The notes under the pieces: generated by a model
What the model was told of the DNA's origin: nothing
Databases searched by the model: none
What the model saw: the letters and a program-made list of their open reading frames with translations, nothing else
Part shown: one piece after another, positions 46,553 through 59,400 of the stretch
Position numbering within the stretch: position 1 is the first letter of the stretch
Layout: each line of letters opens with the position of its first letter
Assembly: GCA_025617375.2 (NCBI GenBank)
Contig: JAMYGW020000008.1
Location: forward strand, 496,001-560,000
DNA from: Acarospora socialis
Taxonomy: Eukaryota > Ascomycota > Lecanoromycetes > Acarosporales > Acarosporaceae
Direction of reading: 5' to 3'
DNA: 64,000 bases
Program-made: the position numbers and the translations under genes

Positions 46553-49500
46553 TTAGACATCCATCATCTCAGCATCATCGGCCAAGACCTCATCCGCTGG
46601 ACCCCAGTTGCCTTCGAAGATGGTAGCACCTGCGCGTCTTCGATTTTGAGCCCATTGTACCCCAGTGATCTCAAGGAGTTGACGCGAAGTCGGTCGATCA
46701 GGCGCATGAGGTGAAATCATCCAGCGAACGACTCGGTCGAGACACTGCTCGTTGTTGATGTCGGCCATAAAGCTTGGCGGCTCAGAGAGTTCGCCGCTGC
46801 GCATCGACTGGTATTTATGTATGATTTGTGTTCCGTTGTAACCCTCATGTCTCTGGTGGAAGACCTTGGGGGACCCGAATTCATCCTCGCCAGAATCGGA
46901 TCCATAGAAATCCTCGAGAGACCCACCGCGTGATGAGAGTGGGTTGCCAGAGGCATCTCGTGGTAGGTTACTAGCTTCTGAGTTCCAACTGAAGCTAGGG
47001 ACGTCGCTTATATCGCCGTTTCTCAACTTCTGCCAGGAGACACCGTTGTCGGGAAGTACCACGTTGCCGGCAATTTCAAGCATGATCAGACCAAGGGCAA
47101 AGATGTCGGCTGGCTTGTCGTACTGTCCGATGAGGATCTCTGGCGCAAGGTATTCCCGATCACCCTCCCCTTCGATGCCCGGCTGAGCTGGCCAGTGTGT
47201 GGCTATACCGAAATCGGCGATTTTGAGAACACCCTCGGACGTGATAAGTACATTTGCTGGTTTCAGGTCGAGGTGGATGAAGCCGGATTGATGAATGTGT
47301 TGGATGCCCTGTCATATCTACATTAGCAGCCTCGACAACAGACGTAACAGAGAGGTAGCCCACCAGGGACAATTCGAGCAGTATCTTCCAGATGCGGAAG
47401 TCATCCAGTCTGCCTTTGTCTCCCACACGGGTCAAAAAGGCGTCAAGGCTTCCCTCTTCGCAGAACTCAAGCTGCATGTAAAGATGGTCCTTCTCCTCCC
47501 AGCTATCCACCATTTCCACCGTATGATCAGACCGACCCAATGCCCTGAGAATGTTGACTTCTTGCAGCTTCCGCTGTCGATCTCGAGCACCAATGTACGG
47601 ATGCTTGGTCTTCTTCACGGCCCACACTCGATCTGGCAAAGGTGTCTTCTTGGGTGAAGCTTTCGTTATGGAAAACGAAAAATAGCTGTACGCCGAGCTT
47701 GATTCTGCAGGCTGCGTGACTCTGTACACCTGCGAGAATTCACCGCTGCCTATCAAGTCCACTCTCTGAAATCTGGAAGTCAAGCTTGCATCGACGTCAA
47801 TGTTAACGAAACCACCAAAGGGCGCGACGCTGGATCGGCGACCACCAAATTTCACCGAGTAGTCTCGTGAAGCGGTCGGTGTTGCCGGTGGAAATGCGGA
47901 CGCTTTGCGGCTACTATTCGTCCCAGGTCGCACCAAATTGCCTTCGCCATGAGCAGAGATGGACAGGCCGCTGGGATCTGGAGGCAGGATGCTTTCCTGG
48001 GGCGTGTGGGGCGTGTGGGGAGTGTGAGGAGATAATTGTTCGTATCTTTCGTTGAGCGGGCTTGCTGGTGAGAGGGGACTCGGCTTAGCAACTTTCCCCG
48101 AGCGTAGAAGAGAAGGAACAGTAAGAGATTTCTTGGACAACGGTGACGGAGATCTGAAGCTCCGCAATGAACGAGATTTTGTGAAAGAAGCAGGCTGAGA
48201 CGTGTGCGATGACTTGAATCTTAATAGAAGAGGAGGCGAGTCGTCCACGATGTTCTGCTTGGCGCCATCTGGACTTCCCGCCGGTGTTCCAAAGGGAGAT
48301 AACTTACTATTTTGTCCACTCTTGGCCGGGCGAGCGCCTTCAGGCGTAGCCGATGGAGTCCCGAAGGTACGTTTTCCCGCTTCTTGCCTCAACTTACTCC
48401 AGCCTATGCCGTGCGAGCTGTCGTTTTGAACGCTTCCTGTTCCGAACGGTTGTTTTGTGGGCGTCGGTGGAAAGTCGCAGTCGGTGCTGGACTGGCTTTC
48501 GCCACGTCCAGAAGGAGACTGCGAATTATCCTCACCCTCGATGCTGACAAAGCTACCCCGTCTCGGAATATTGCCGTCCCCAACGCTACTACCGAAAATG
48601 CCTACACCCTTGCTGAACGGGCCGGGGCCGACATTGGTCGCGTGTGCGTTGAAAGGTGTTGATGGGGTTCCGAACGAATGTCTGACCTGGCGAGCTTTCC
48701 CAATCGCACTACCCAGAACGGGTACGGCTGCCGTGGCGAAGTTTATCGGTCTCTTGCAAGGCGTATCTGGCATCACTTTGTTCAGGAGATGGGGCTCGTC
48801 CATGTTCTTGTTGCGTTTCGATATTAATCCTGTAGACATGAAAGCTGCCGGCAGAGGCTTGACTAGCTTGTAGTTTTCTGGTGTCACAAAGGACGATTCG
48901 CCCGAGGAGGTCTGGTGGGATTTGAACTCCTCTTTTATTGGCCTCGCAACTCCTGCCGGCAACGATTTCGAAAAGTCCAAGGTAACCCTGGGATGCTCAC
49001 CATGGTGGAAAACAGGACGAGGCGGAGCATGTGTGGGAGAATCGTCAGTCATGGCCGAGTTCGAAGATGACTGGGTGATTGTCCGTGAGAGAGGATGGGG
49101 TTGATGAAGAGGCTGGCCGCTGGCATGATGCGATCCACTGTTCTGCTGAGACATGACGTGCACAGACGCACTCGGCAGACTACCTTGTGAGGAGAACGGA
49201 CTATCACGAGCCATCGGCGGGAGGAAATTTTCGAGAGACATCCGGTGTCGAGTTTTGGAGACTGCATGTCCAGGTGTGGAAAGCTCCAGCGCCAGGTCCG
49301 TGTTGGGCTTCGACTTGGCAAAAGTTGGCTTCTCACTACAGCGCTGTTGCAGTGTCGTTTTGCGCAAGGAGGATGATCGTTTGGGCATCGGAGAGGAGAA
49401 GGGCGAACACTCCTGGGTACTTGCGTTCTGTGAGGGCCCTGACCGTTCGGTGTCGGGGCTGTCACTATCGCCACCCCGGTCGGCTCTTCCAGATGTGGCA

Positions 49501-50222
49501 TTTTCGTAGTCGAAGATGTTGAAATCTGCCCCAAACGATGCACCGTGCATGCTCCTTCTCTTGGCCAATGGACTCCCCGGGTTCGCCTGGTCCAAGTCCA
49601 TAATCCCATCACTCCGCTTGAGCGGACTCGACTTGGCAGTATTGGCCCCACTGTTCACCCTCGAAAGTGCATGGTGAGGCGCAAGCGTGGCTTCGGAGGA
49701 AACCATACCTGCGCCGCGAGTCACCCGGCCCAGCTTGAGTTTCTCCGTCGGACTCGCGCTCCGTGTCGCTCTATTCTCCACGCCAGTTCCCGAACCCGAC
49801 GGCGACGATGGGGTTCCATTCCCGTTGTCGGTCGAATCGCTCAGAGCGCGCTTCATCGGACTCTTCGGGGAGGTCCTCGAACGCGCCGACATGCGCATCG
49901 GGCTCGGTCGTCGCACAGACGGTCGGTTTTTCTTCGCGCTTGGCGGGAAGGGTACAGCCAAGGGTGAAGGCGACGTAACGGCAAAGGATGAGAAGATGTT
50001 TGCGGAGGTTGTATTTGACGGCGACAGAGGAGATTTGGGTGTCGGCGACGGAGATGCCGAAGTCACGAGGCGGAAGGCGGGTCCTCTAGAAGGTGACCTT
50101 GAGAGCGATCGCCGCAGCTGTCGTATGGCAGAAGTGGCATCGACGTGATGGATGTGCGTGGGGGAGGGAAAATGAAGAGTGCCACCAACATCATGATGGT
50201 GGGGTGAGTAGGTCACAACCAT
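46553..50222 (-). CDS. wee1: Wee1/Swe1-type mitosis inhibitor kinase
   Basis: Wee1 kinases phosphorylate the inhibitory Tyr of Cdk1 and delay entry to mitosis. Exon 1 (50,222-47,364) and exon 2 (47,308-46,553) are joined over a 55-bp intron (GTGGGC...ACAG), giving about 1,204 residues. The first 800 are Ser/Pro-rich and probably disordered, with many SP/TP sites fitting CDK regulation, and open with the conserved SPTHIHHVDATSAIRQLRRS block. The kinase domain runs from about 820: glycine loop LIGSGEFSQVYR (825-836), Lys in VWAVKK (about 870), HLDLKPAN (965-972, HLD instead of HRD as in fission yeast Wee1), DFG (985-987) and APE in YLAPEIL. The intron lies inside the kinase domain between ILLELSL and GIQHIH. 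ATG at 50,222 follows a donor-like GGTAAGTT, so the exact N-terminus is less sure. Divergent from PRP2. Confidence 0.94.
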
Positions 50223-52145
50223 AACTTACCTTAACCTTACCCCCGTTCGGAATGTGTAAGGTAAGGTAAGGCACAGTAGGTAAATATGACGACGGGCGTT
50301 GGCCTGTCCGTTCTTCCGGTGAAACGAGCCGTAATTTCTTTTGTGGCGATGCTCTCTATTGCCAGTCTTGTCAATCTTAGCTTGAAACAAGGGGTTGCGT
50401 TCCCAATCCGACGGTCGAGGGAATGTTGTTGCCGAATACGGTAACTGTAGCGGTCGCAGTCAACACGGAGGATCCTCGTATGCGCTTCAGCAATCTAATT
50501 AGAAGCTAAAGGTGTTGTTGAGCGCGCCGTGTTGTGATCACAGGCGGATGTCGAGCGTGGGTTTTTGGTTGATTGCTTTGGGTGATGCTTCAACTGCCTC
50601 CTAACGGCTCACTTGCTCACCACTCCCTCCCCCGACTGCTGCGCGCAATGGGTGTTTGATGCGCTCCACGCTATAGTCTTGTATGTGTTGAACTGAGGGT
50701 GGTGAGCGGGTAGTGGTTCAACGTTGAAGATGTTCTGGTAGGATGTTGACGAGGAATGCGCCTTGGGAGAACACGGTGCGAAAGGGGTGCGATTTGGGTC
50801 TGTAAGATAAGGCAAATGAGTCGCGGCCGTAAGTTGAATGAGTAAAGCAAAGACTATAGGTAGTCAGTCGAAAAGGAAGGGGAGAGAAGAAAGACGTACT
50901 CGGATGTTGTTTTGTGCACGAGGTCAGTTTTGCGGTCAAGTCCGACGCGTGTGTTTCTCGTGCTGGGAAGGTACAAAGTACGGTGGTCACGAGTATTTAG
51001 CGTCACCGGTTGTTAGCTTTGTTTACTTTGACAGGGGACTACGGTAGCCGGGCCGTTCACCTGTGACCAATCATTCTCAGCCATTCGCCACATCACAAAC
51101 ACAGGGCATACACACACTAATGTCTTCTGCCGGCCGTAGAAGCCTAAAGTCCCCATTATTATTATCATCCAACGGAACCCGACCGACGGATTGACTGGCA
51201 TCGGGGAATTATCAAGATAACATGCAGCCACTGACTTGGTTGGCTGTCTTGAACATTCATCATTGTTACCTTATCGCCTTTTCGAATGGCAACAACCTAG
51301 AGATGATCCTGATACGCTTTGAAAGCCTGGTACCTTCTTGAGGAGTAAGTTATTTGTTCGATCTCTAGGCTGGAGTACGTCGATCACAACAACTCTTGCC
51401 ACCGTCGCTGGGTCAATATTATCTCAACTGAATACAATACCTGACCACATCATCGCAATAATAATAATCGTATCCTACATGACGATTGTTGCTGCTGTCT
51501 TGACTTCGGGCTGCGCCTTTAACGAATAAAGAAGACATGCTCGAAACTCACACTTTGTAGTTCTGAAAAAGCTATGATATTAACAACCATGCTGTGTGTC
51601 ACTCCATAGAGTTTGGAACTGACTCAATTTATGGTGAACGCTTCCAAGAGTCTGAAATACTTTCCTTATTCGCCGAAACCATTGCCCGACTTGTGCCTGG
51701 TGATCTGGGTATACTGTGAATTATGGCAACAGCACTTGTTTGGTTCTTGCCTTCCACTTTGCTACCTTATAAGATTATTGTTACACGAGACCTTGAATCT
51801 TCAGATGAAAGGTTGATAACTGTGTCTGTCCAAAAAGCAGGTCATATGGAACAGTGAGTAACAATAGAAATATTGATTAGTCCAAGCAGAGGTGCAGTCT
51901 ATAGCTCCAGATTGACGTCAGACTCCGTGGTACACATCTTCTCCAAAGCCTCCTTTTCCCCATAGTCTTTATGAGTCTTCGGAGCGAGATTCGACAGACT
52001 TGCCCGATAACGATGAATCCACACTGCAAGAGTGCTTACGTAAGTAACCTTTCTTTGCGGAATTTCCACAACCAAAACCATAAGCCGTAAAGTGAGAATA
52101 CCGGGTAGCTTTTCGAGCTCTGAGTGCCTCCTGGTGACACAAGGT
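50223..52145. other. 1.9-kb divergent intergenic region of wee1 and PRP2
   Basis: Holds both promoters. Next to wee1 it has ggtaaggtaagg-type runs (50,257-50,271). Frames such as 50,609-50,815 and 50,718-50,990 (-), 51,338-51,529 (+) and 51,613-51,816 (+) have no recognisable content. Long leaders with introns, a feature of fungal cell-cycle genes, could account for part of it. No tRNA or repeat recognised. Confidence 0.55.
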
Positions 52146-55100
52146 ATGGATCTCCGCGTGTGGGTGTCGGATAATCTTATCAAGGTAAGCACAACATGTC
52201 TGGCCAATATGGGATGCCAATTCTGACTCCGGGCGATAGCTCTCCGGCGCATCTGATCCGACGGTCGTTGACTTTGTGCTGGCGACTGCTGCTTCAGCCA
52301 AGTCCTCGGGCACCCTGCACGAGAAACTCTCCGGCTTCTTGGACGGCTCAGAAGGGGACATAGAACATTTCAGCAAGGAACTCCATCACCGCTTGCCGAA
52401 GCCGAATCGGGCCACCAACGGGACACATGCGGGGAAGGAGAAGGAGGATGGCGTTCGAGAGGTGAAGAAGCGGTACAAGCTGTTGGAGATGGAGGATGAC
52501 TTGGACCTGGGGCCTATCAAGGTGGCCAAGGAGGAGACCAAGGGTCGGAAGCGAAGGGAAGCACCAGGCGCAGATGCAGATAAGAGAAGGGACGGCAATC
52601 GCGATGGGAAAGATAAGCATGTGGAGCATGTCTTACGTCCAAAGAAGTTACGCCGGCGGAGCAACGACGATTTCGAGGACAGGTGGGGGGACGAGGAGGA
52701 CATGGTTGAAGAGGATTTCCCGCAGTCTCCGGCCAAACGGATCAGGCTCGACGATGGTACCCCCTCTCCTGGCTCGACTTCGCCAGAAGTCGATGAGAAT
52801 GTCAGGGCAGAGAAGGCCAGACAGCGTGATCTCCGGGAGAGAGATGAATTTGCCAAGAGATTGCAGAGTAAAGATACCGAGAAAACCAAGAGATTGGTCG
52901 AAGATCGGTCATCGACCAAGGAGGGCAAAGCCTTGGCTCAACGGCGGGCACTTGCGGATGATGCTGCGGCGAGGAGTGCAGCGATGCCGGATCTGCGAGA
53001 AAGGTCTCGTCAGGAATACCTGAAGAAGCGCGAGGTCGAACGACTTGCCCTATTACGAAAACAAGTTGCAGAGGAGGCCGAAGAGCTCCGCACAAATCCT
53101 GACTTGAGCCGACGAGAGAAAGAGGAGTTTGCAAAGAACAGGGAGGTCCTGCGGATCGCCGAGGAACGCCTTCGTATTGACGATCACTTAGATGGATATA
53201 TGCTTCCGGAGGATTACATTACGGAAAAAGGCAAAATCGACCGGAAACGTAAGGAGGAAGCACTCTACAAGAGGTATGTGGATAGGGATGAGCATGGGCA
53301 AGAGCGCTTCGTTACTGAGCAAGAAGAGTGGGAGAGGGAGCAGACGGCAAAAGCAAAGGCTCAGATATCTAGAGCTGAGCGTGTTGATGAAGGTGATTAT
53401 GAGTACGTCTTTGACGACGCACAGAAGATCAACTTCATCATGGACTCGAGGTTGGAAGGCGATGGGAAAGCCTTAACCAAAGAACAACGGTTCCTGCAAG
53501 AACAGTTGAAGGCCGCAGAGAAGAAGGCTGCATCTATTGAAGAAACGAGGAAGAGTCTGCCTATCTACAGTTTCCGCGAACAACTACTGGCAGCTGTCGC
53601 AGAATATCAGGTTCTTATCATTGTAGGAGAGACCGGGAGCGGTAAAACAACGCAAATACCCCAATATCTTCACGAAGCAGGTTATACGAAGGGTGATATG
53701 AAGGTCGGCTGCACTCAACCCAGGCGGGTGGCTGCCATGAGTGTAGCAGCGCGAGTGGCCGAGGAGATGGGAGTCAAAGTTGGGAACGAAGTTGGTTATG
53801 CTATACGTTTCGAAGATGCGACTAGTGACAAGACTGTCTTGAAGTATATGACGGATGGGATGTTGCTGCGTGAATTTCTAACGGAGCCGGATCTTGGTGG
53901 ATATTCAGCGTTGATGATTGACGAAGCGCACGAAAGGACTCTACACACTGACATTCTCTTCGGTTTGGTCAAAGACATTGCAAGATTCAGGCCGGAGTTG
54001 AAGCTTCTCATTTCTTCCGCGACCATGGACGCACAGAAGTTTGCAAAGTACTTTGATGACGCGCCGATCTTCAATATCCCTGGCCGGCGGTATCCCGTCG
54101 ACATACATTATACACCTCAACCTGAGGCAAATTACCTCGCCGCGGCTGTTACGACCATCTTCCAGATCCACATCACGCAAGGGAAGGGCGATATCCTCGT
54201 CTTCCTCACCGGCCAAGAGGAGATTGAAGCTGCAGAAATGAACCTGCAGGAGACAGCGAGGAAATTAGGGAGTAAGGTACCTGAAATGGTCATATGTCCT
54301 ATATACGCCAACCTTCCATCCGAGCTGCAGAGCAAGATATTCGAACCTACACCTGACGGTGCAAGAAAAGTCGTGCTTGCAACGAACATTGCAGAGACGA
54401 GTTTGACCATCGACGGGATTGTATACGTGATTGATCCCGGTTTCGTCAAGGAGAATGTCTACAACCCTCGGACGGGTATGGAAAGTCTTGTGGTCACACC
54501 CTGTTCTAGGGCATCTGCCAACCAGCGCAGTGGTCGGGCCGGTCGTGTCGGACCTGGAAAGTGCTTTAGACTTTACACGAAGTGGGCCTTCTACAACGAG
54601 CTCGATGAGAATACTACCCCTGAAATTCAACGCACTAATCTCAACAGCGTTGTTCTCCTTCTCAAATCACTCGGCATCAACGACCTACTCGAGTTTGACT
54701 TCATGGACCCACCTCCGGCCGAGACGCTCATTCGCGCCTTGGAGCAGCTCTACGCCCTAGGAGCACTCAACAACAAGGGCGAACTCACCAAAATCGGCCG
54801 ACAGATGGCGGAATTTCCCACGGACCCAATGCTAGCCAAAGCGATCCTAGCCGCAGACAAACACGGCTGCGTAGAAGAAGTGCTGTCCATCATCGCCATG
54901 CTCGGCGAAGCCTCCGCCCTCTTCTACCGGCCCAAAGACAAGAAGATCCACGCCGACAGCGCCCGGGCCCGCTTCACGGTCAAAGAAGGCGGCGACCACT
55001 TCTCGCTCCTCAACATCTGGAACCAGTGGGTCGACTCGGACTTCAGCTACGTCTGGGCGCGCGAGAACTTCTTGCAGCAACGCAGCCTGACACGCGCTCG

Positions 55101-55506
55101 CGACGTCCGCGATCAACTGGCCAAACTCTGCGACCGCGTCGAAGTCACCGTGTCCACCGTCGGCGCCAACGAGCTTGTCCCCATCCAGAAATCCATCACC
55201 GCCGGCTTCTTCCCCAACGCGGCGCGTCTGCAAAGGGGTGGAGATAGTTATCGTACCGTCAAGAACGGCATGACGGTCTATGTCCATCCGAGCAGTACGC
55301 TGTTCGAAGTCAATCCCAAGTGGGTTCTGTTCTATGAACTGGTGCTTACCAGCAAGGAGTATATGCGCAGTAACATGCCGCTGCAGCCGGAGTGGTTGGT
55401 TGAGGTCGCGCCGCACTACCATAAGACGAAGGATCTGGAGACATTGGGGACGGATAAGAAGATGCCGAAGGGACAAGGGGCTGTGGGTGAGAAAAGTAAG
55501 ATCTAG
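52146..55506 (+). CDS. PRP2: Spliceosomal DEAH-box RNA helicase Prp2 (Cdc28/DHX16)
   Basis: Prp2 uses ATP to remodel the activated spliceosome before the first splicing step. A 39-bp first exon (52,146-52,184, [13 protein letters not shown]) is joined over a 55-bp intron (GTAAGC...ATAG) to exon 2 (52,240-55,506), giving 1,101 residues; fission yeast Cdc28 has about 1,055. The N-terminal 400 residues are charged (Lys/Glu/Arg-rich). The helicase core has GETGSGKT (476-483), DEAH (574-577), SAT (606-608) and QRSGRAGR (775-782). The winged-helix/ratchet and OB-fold region follows ([30 protein letters not shown]). The presence of VSDNL and [18 protein letters not shown] separates it from Prp16, Prp22 and Prp43. 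Confidence 0.96.
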
Positions 55507-56414
55507 TTCATGGTATATCCTCGAGTGTATCGACGGGCATACTGCATGTTTAGACATTGCTGTAAGGGGAGTGGTGTATTTGGTTATCAACTTTGATTTC
55601 TCTGCCATTGATGCACCATTGGACGATTGCTAACAGTAACTATATTCGTGCCGGATGGCCATATGTAAGCTTCAGGTGAAGGAGGTCGAAGGGCGCAGTC
55701 AGACGTCAAGCAGGCAGCTGATGATTTGTAGCATAAGGTATAATCGTATTATTGTGCCTGTTTCACACATGCTGACTTGGCTGACTCATGCGGGATTGCC
55801 TTTCTGGTGGCGCTGAACTTCTGAAGCCACACTACTCGTACAATTAACACAGTAGATAAAAGCAGCACCGTCTCACATGTGTCCCAGAGCTGCGCCTTCC
55901 AGGATACGCGACGGCAGGAGCGAGGCGAAACAGGTACTTCGGACTTCACCCTTCGTATAGTATCCAAGAATAACCCTCGTAAATCTAATCTGTCCACCTG
56001 AATGATTGTACTCTGTGGAAGTAAAAAGACATTCTGCAACAACTTCAAGGCCATATAACCCAGAGAGGTGGGCCGGACTCGCGTTCCACAATCTTATTCC
56101 CTTGACTTGCGGGAGGCTTATGCAGGTTGCCAGGTCCTCGCAAGGGCTATTATTGTTTTCGGTATTCCTGATAGGAACTCTCCTTCCATCCAAAACATCA
56201 ATAATTGACGACACCACCTGGCCTCTACGGTAATTAATCCTTCCGGAAGGGTTAGCAACGAATTGGCAATCAACTTTCTCCTACTTCACTAGCCGGCTTA
56301 CACATGGATTGATTTACTGTTTACTCCCCAACAGCTCTATAGTGACCGGGTAGAACCGGTCCACCAGACCTGACTGTATTCTCCAATAACAAAGCTATCC
56401 TACAATATTTCAAC
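55507..56414. other. Intergenic region with a doubtful minus-strand open stretch
   Basis: Separates PRP2 from the coiled-coil gene. On the minus strand about 56,260-55,876 is open and protein-like (VSSIIDVLDGRRVPI, then two Cys, then LSGLYGLEVVAECLF) and ends at a donor-like GTGAGA, but it has no ATG and I find no convincing partner exon. It could be a small or degraded gene, or chance. Nothing else recognised. Confidence 0.4.
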
Positions 56415-58636
56415 ATGTCAGCAGCGATCAAGAAACCACCTCCGCCGAGTCCGATCGGCCGTCGCCCATCGACCAATCCACCACCGTCCCCTTCGCTGAA
56501 CTCTCGAGGTCCATCACCAACAACTCCTCTCACAACCAACGGCCTGAGCAGAACACGCTCAATCAGAGGCTCCAATGGTACGCCCGCATCCGCACGCGCA
56601 GCGGCCAAGCGTCCGGGAGCAGGAATGTCGAATCTGAGTAATAGCAACCTTTCCCTCGCGTCGGACAACCCCAGCGAGGACGACGCAAGGGCTGAAACGG
56701 TGGCGTTGATCGACGAACTCAAAATGAGTCTGCACAAAGCGGAGACGGCGTCGGAAGAATATCAACGGCAACTGAGCGTGCTGCAGACGCGGTTGGAAGA
56801 TGCGCTGAACGAGCAGGGCAAGCTGGAAGAGCAGCTTCACGATTGCAACGACCGGGTGGCGGTTCTGGAGACGGAGAATCGAGACTCGGCGAGGCGGATG
56901 AGGGATATGGAAGGGTTGTATGAGTCGGAGCGGGTTGCTATGATAAAGGAGAAGGAGGAACAGGAGATGAGAGGCGAAGAGATGCAGTCGGTCATTCAGC
57001 GACTGAAGGAGACGCTGGCACAGAAAGATCTGCGGCTAAATCTTGAGGGTGAAGGTGGATTGTCACGGTCACGTAAGGCACATATTTGATTCGATGAAGC
57101 TTATAACAGAGCATGGCTAAGTAGTATAAAGCGAGTGTACGGAGCAGAACATCACCAGACATCGACAACGGACATTTCGCACCTCCATCGTCTGTGCAGC
57201 GCAGCGATTCGCGAAACAATTCGAAACTCGTCATGCAGAAGGACAGGATCATCGAAGATCTCCGTCTCGAATTGGCAGAGGCGCAGATCAAAATCGTGGA
57301 GATGGAGAACATGGGTAGCGGCAGGTTGCATGACCTGGAGAAGAGCCTGTTGGAAACCCGCATAACGAATGCCAGGCTGATGGAAGACAATGAAAGCTTC
57401 CAGCTGCTCTTGGGGGAAAAGACCTTGAACGGAGACTTCTCGAAAGCCGATTCCATGCCCGGATCGAACAATACTGAGACTTCCAACATGGGAAGCTTGG
57501 CAGATGAGCTTCAATCCGCCACCGAAGGGGAAAACGACAGCGACCGTCGGCCGGAAGCAGAGGTTAAATCGTTGAAAGATCAAAACAAGGCCTTGACACT
57601 ATACATCGAAAGTATTATCAGCCGCCTGCTGCAGCACAAAGACTTCGAGAGTCTTCTCGACAAGACCCCAGATCTCATGGCCGGTCCGAAGCCAGCAGCA
57701 GACACAGAAAAGGAGCTTCCACCACCACCACCGAAGCCAGAACAGGCTCCACCCTCGATCCTTCAGCGCGCGGTTTCGGTAGTGGCTGGGCCCGCAAGAC
57801 CAAAGCCACGCCCTCGACCAATCAGCCAGGTGCCGGCTCCACCTCCGCCATTAAATACGACGATGACGCCGAACGAAGACCCTTCCACAGCCCCCAGGAT
57901 CCCGCTCGGCCGGTCGCAATCCGTCCGAGGCGGTCTCGGCCACCGACGAGCCAACTCCGAAATGCCCAACGCCTTCTCCGTCGTCAATCACATGTATCGC
58001 GGCCCGCCTGGGGGGAACGCGGCATCCGGCACCAGAAGCCCCGGCATCAGCCCCGCAATTCCCACGCCTCGCACCTCCTTCTTCGCCCCTACCTTTCCCG
58101 GCACGAACAACAGTGGCAACAACAGTGCCAGCAACAACGGCAGCAACAACAACCCTAACGCAGCCGTACGCATCCCATCCGGCTCCCACTCCCTCGCGGC
58201 AAGCGAGCCACAACGCGCCAGCAGCAGCTCCAACAGCGTCCTCAGCGACCACAGCAACAGCAACCGCGACAGCAACAGCGTCGACACGTCGTCGCCGCCC
58301 CGCAGCACGGGAACCGGCACCGGTGGATCGTCAACGACGAACTATACCGGCGCGGTCATGACGCAGAGTAAACTGCGTCCGCTGCGATTGGTGCAGGAGA
58401 ATCGGGAACTGGAGTTGGGAGGCGGGGATGGCGGGAGGAGGGTGTCGATGTCTGGTTCGAGGACGGGAACGGGCATGTCCGTGGATGGGGAGGGTGGAGA
58501 TGGTGGAGAGATGGTGACTAGTAAGAAGAAGGGGCCGGGGAATAGGGCGAGTTGGATGGGCTGGTTCAATAAGGGGAAGGAAGAGGAGGCACCCGTGCCG
58601 ATGGGAAGGGCGAGTCGGGATGAGGGGGGGAGATAA
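56415..58636 (+). CDS. Coiled-coil protein of the fungal 'M protein repeat' type
   Basis: Function unproven. Exon 1 (56,415-57,072) and exon 2 (57,159-58,636) are joined over an 86-bp intron (GTAAGG...CCAG), giving about 711 residues; a second acceptor 16 bp upstream would change a few residues. The start MSAAIKKPPPPSPIG is Pro/Ser-rich and disordered. Residues about 90-215 form a heptad-rich coiled coil (ALIDELKMSLHKAETASEEY and onward). A second coiled coil begins at NSKLVMQKDRIIEDLRLELA and a third short one at VKSLKDQNKALTLYIESIIS. The C-terminal 300 residues are low-complexity (Pro-, then Asn/Ser-, then Gly-rich), with a conserved-looking basic and aromatic tail RASWMGWFNKG. Homologues are annotated in Pezizomycotina as M protein repeat proteins; a cortical or cytoskeletal scaffold role is a guess. 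Confidence 0.85.
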
Positions 58637-59264
58637 GGTGAGGTCAAGACTTGTGTGAAGTGATGGGCACGATGGAGTTGATGTACGCGGGGTGGGGTCG
58701 GATGACTGGTTCCTTCCATTTCTAAGCCTCCCCTTTCCTTTCCCTTTCCGTCATCCTACATATCCTTCTCCTGCGCGCATGCTACAGGGGGCGTTCGAGT
58801 CCTGGTTGCGAACGAGTGGGACGCATCTGTTCCGTTGGCTTAGTTAGGGAGCATCACCATTATACCACATCTTTGTTCGGTCCGGTCGGTTATGTTTATG
58901 CCATCCTTTACTCTGCTTAACTTCATCTACGGCGATGACATGGTTTTGTTCGGTTTTGGTTACGGATATTCATCACCTCATGCTTTTTGTTTAGTTTACC
59001 TGGTGGTGCGTTATGTTAGGCACAGTGGTCGGTTCATGTTTTGTTTGCATGCTCGTTTGGACGTAGGGTTACGTGCTTGTGTACTAAATACCCCTTCCCT
59101 TACCTACCAATATACTTTACTCTCCTGAACTTACCTCGATGGCAGCACATCACGGAGCATGCGCCTTGTAGAAAGCGTAATCTGTTCTTGAAGCATCCCG
59201 AGTTCTATTAAGGTTTTCGGCACGCAATTGTAGATCTTGCATCGCGTCGACTGACTTTCATCGT

Positions 59265-59288
59265 TGGATGGATGGATGGATGGATGGA
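59265..59288. repeat. Microsatellite (TGGA)6
   Basis: Six perfect TGGA units. Confidence 0.95.
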
Positions 59289-59375
59289 CGTTGAAGGCCT
59301 AAATCTCGAAGCGTACGGGTAAACACTGACCTGACTGCGAGCTTGGGGCTTTCCAACAATCATCGTCGACTTGAA

Positions 59376-59400
59376 GCCATGCCATGCCATGCCATGCCAT
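59376..59400. repeat. Microsatellite (GCCAT)5
   Basis: Five perfect GCCAT units. Confidence 0.95.

Noticed and set aside
48300-50150. Several plus-strand frames of 60-153 codons opposite wee1
   Set aside because: They are mirror readings of the Ser/Pro-rich wee1 exon with no independent signals.
54847-55608. A 253-codon minus-strand frame opposite PRP2
   Set aside because: Antisense shadow of a conserved helicase exon.
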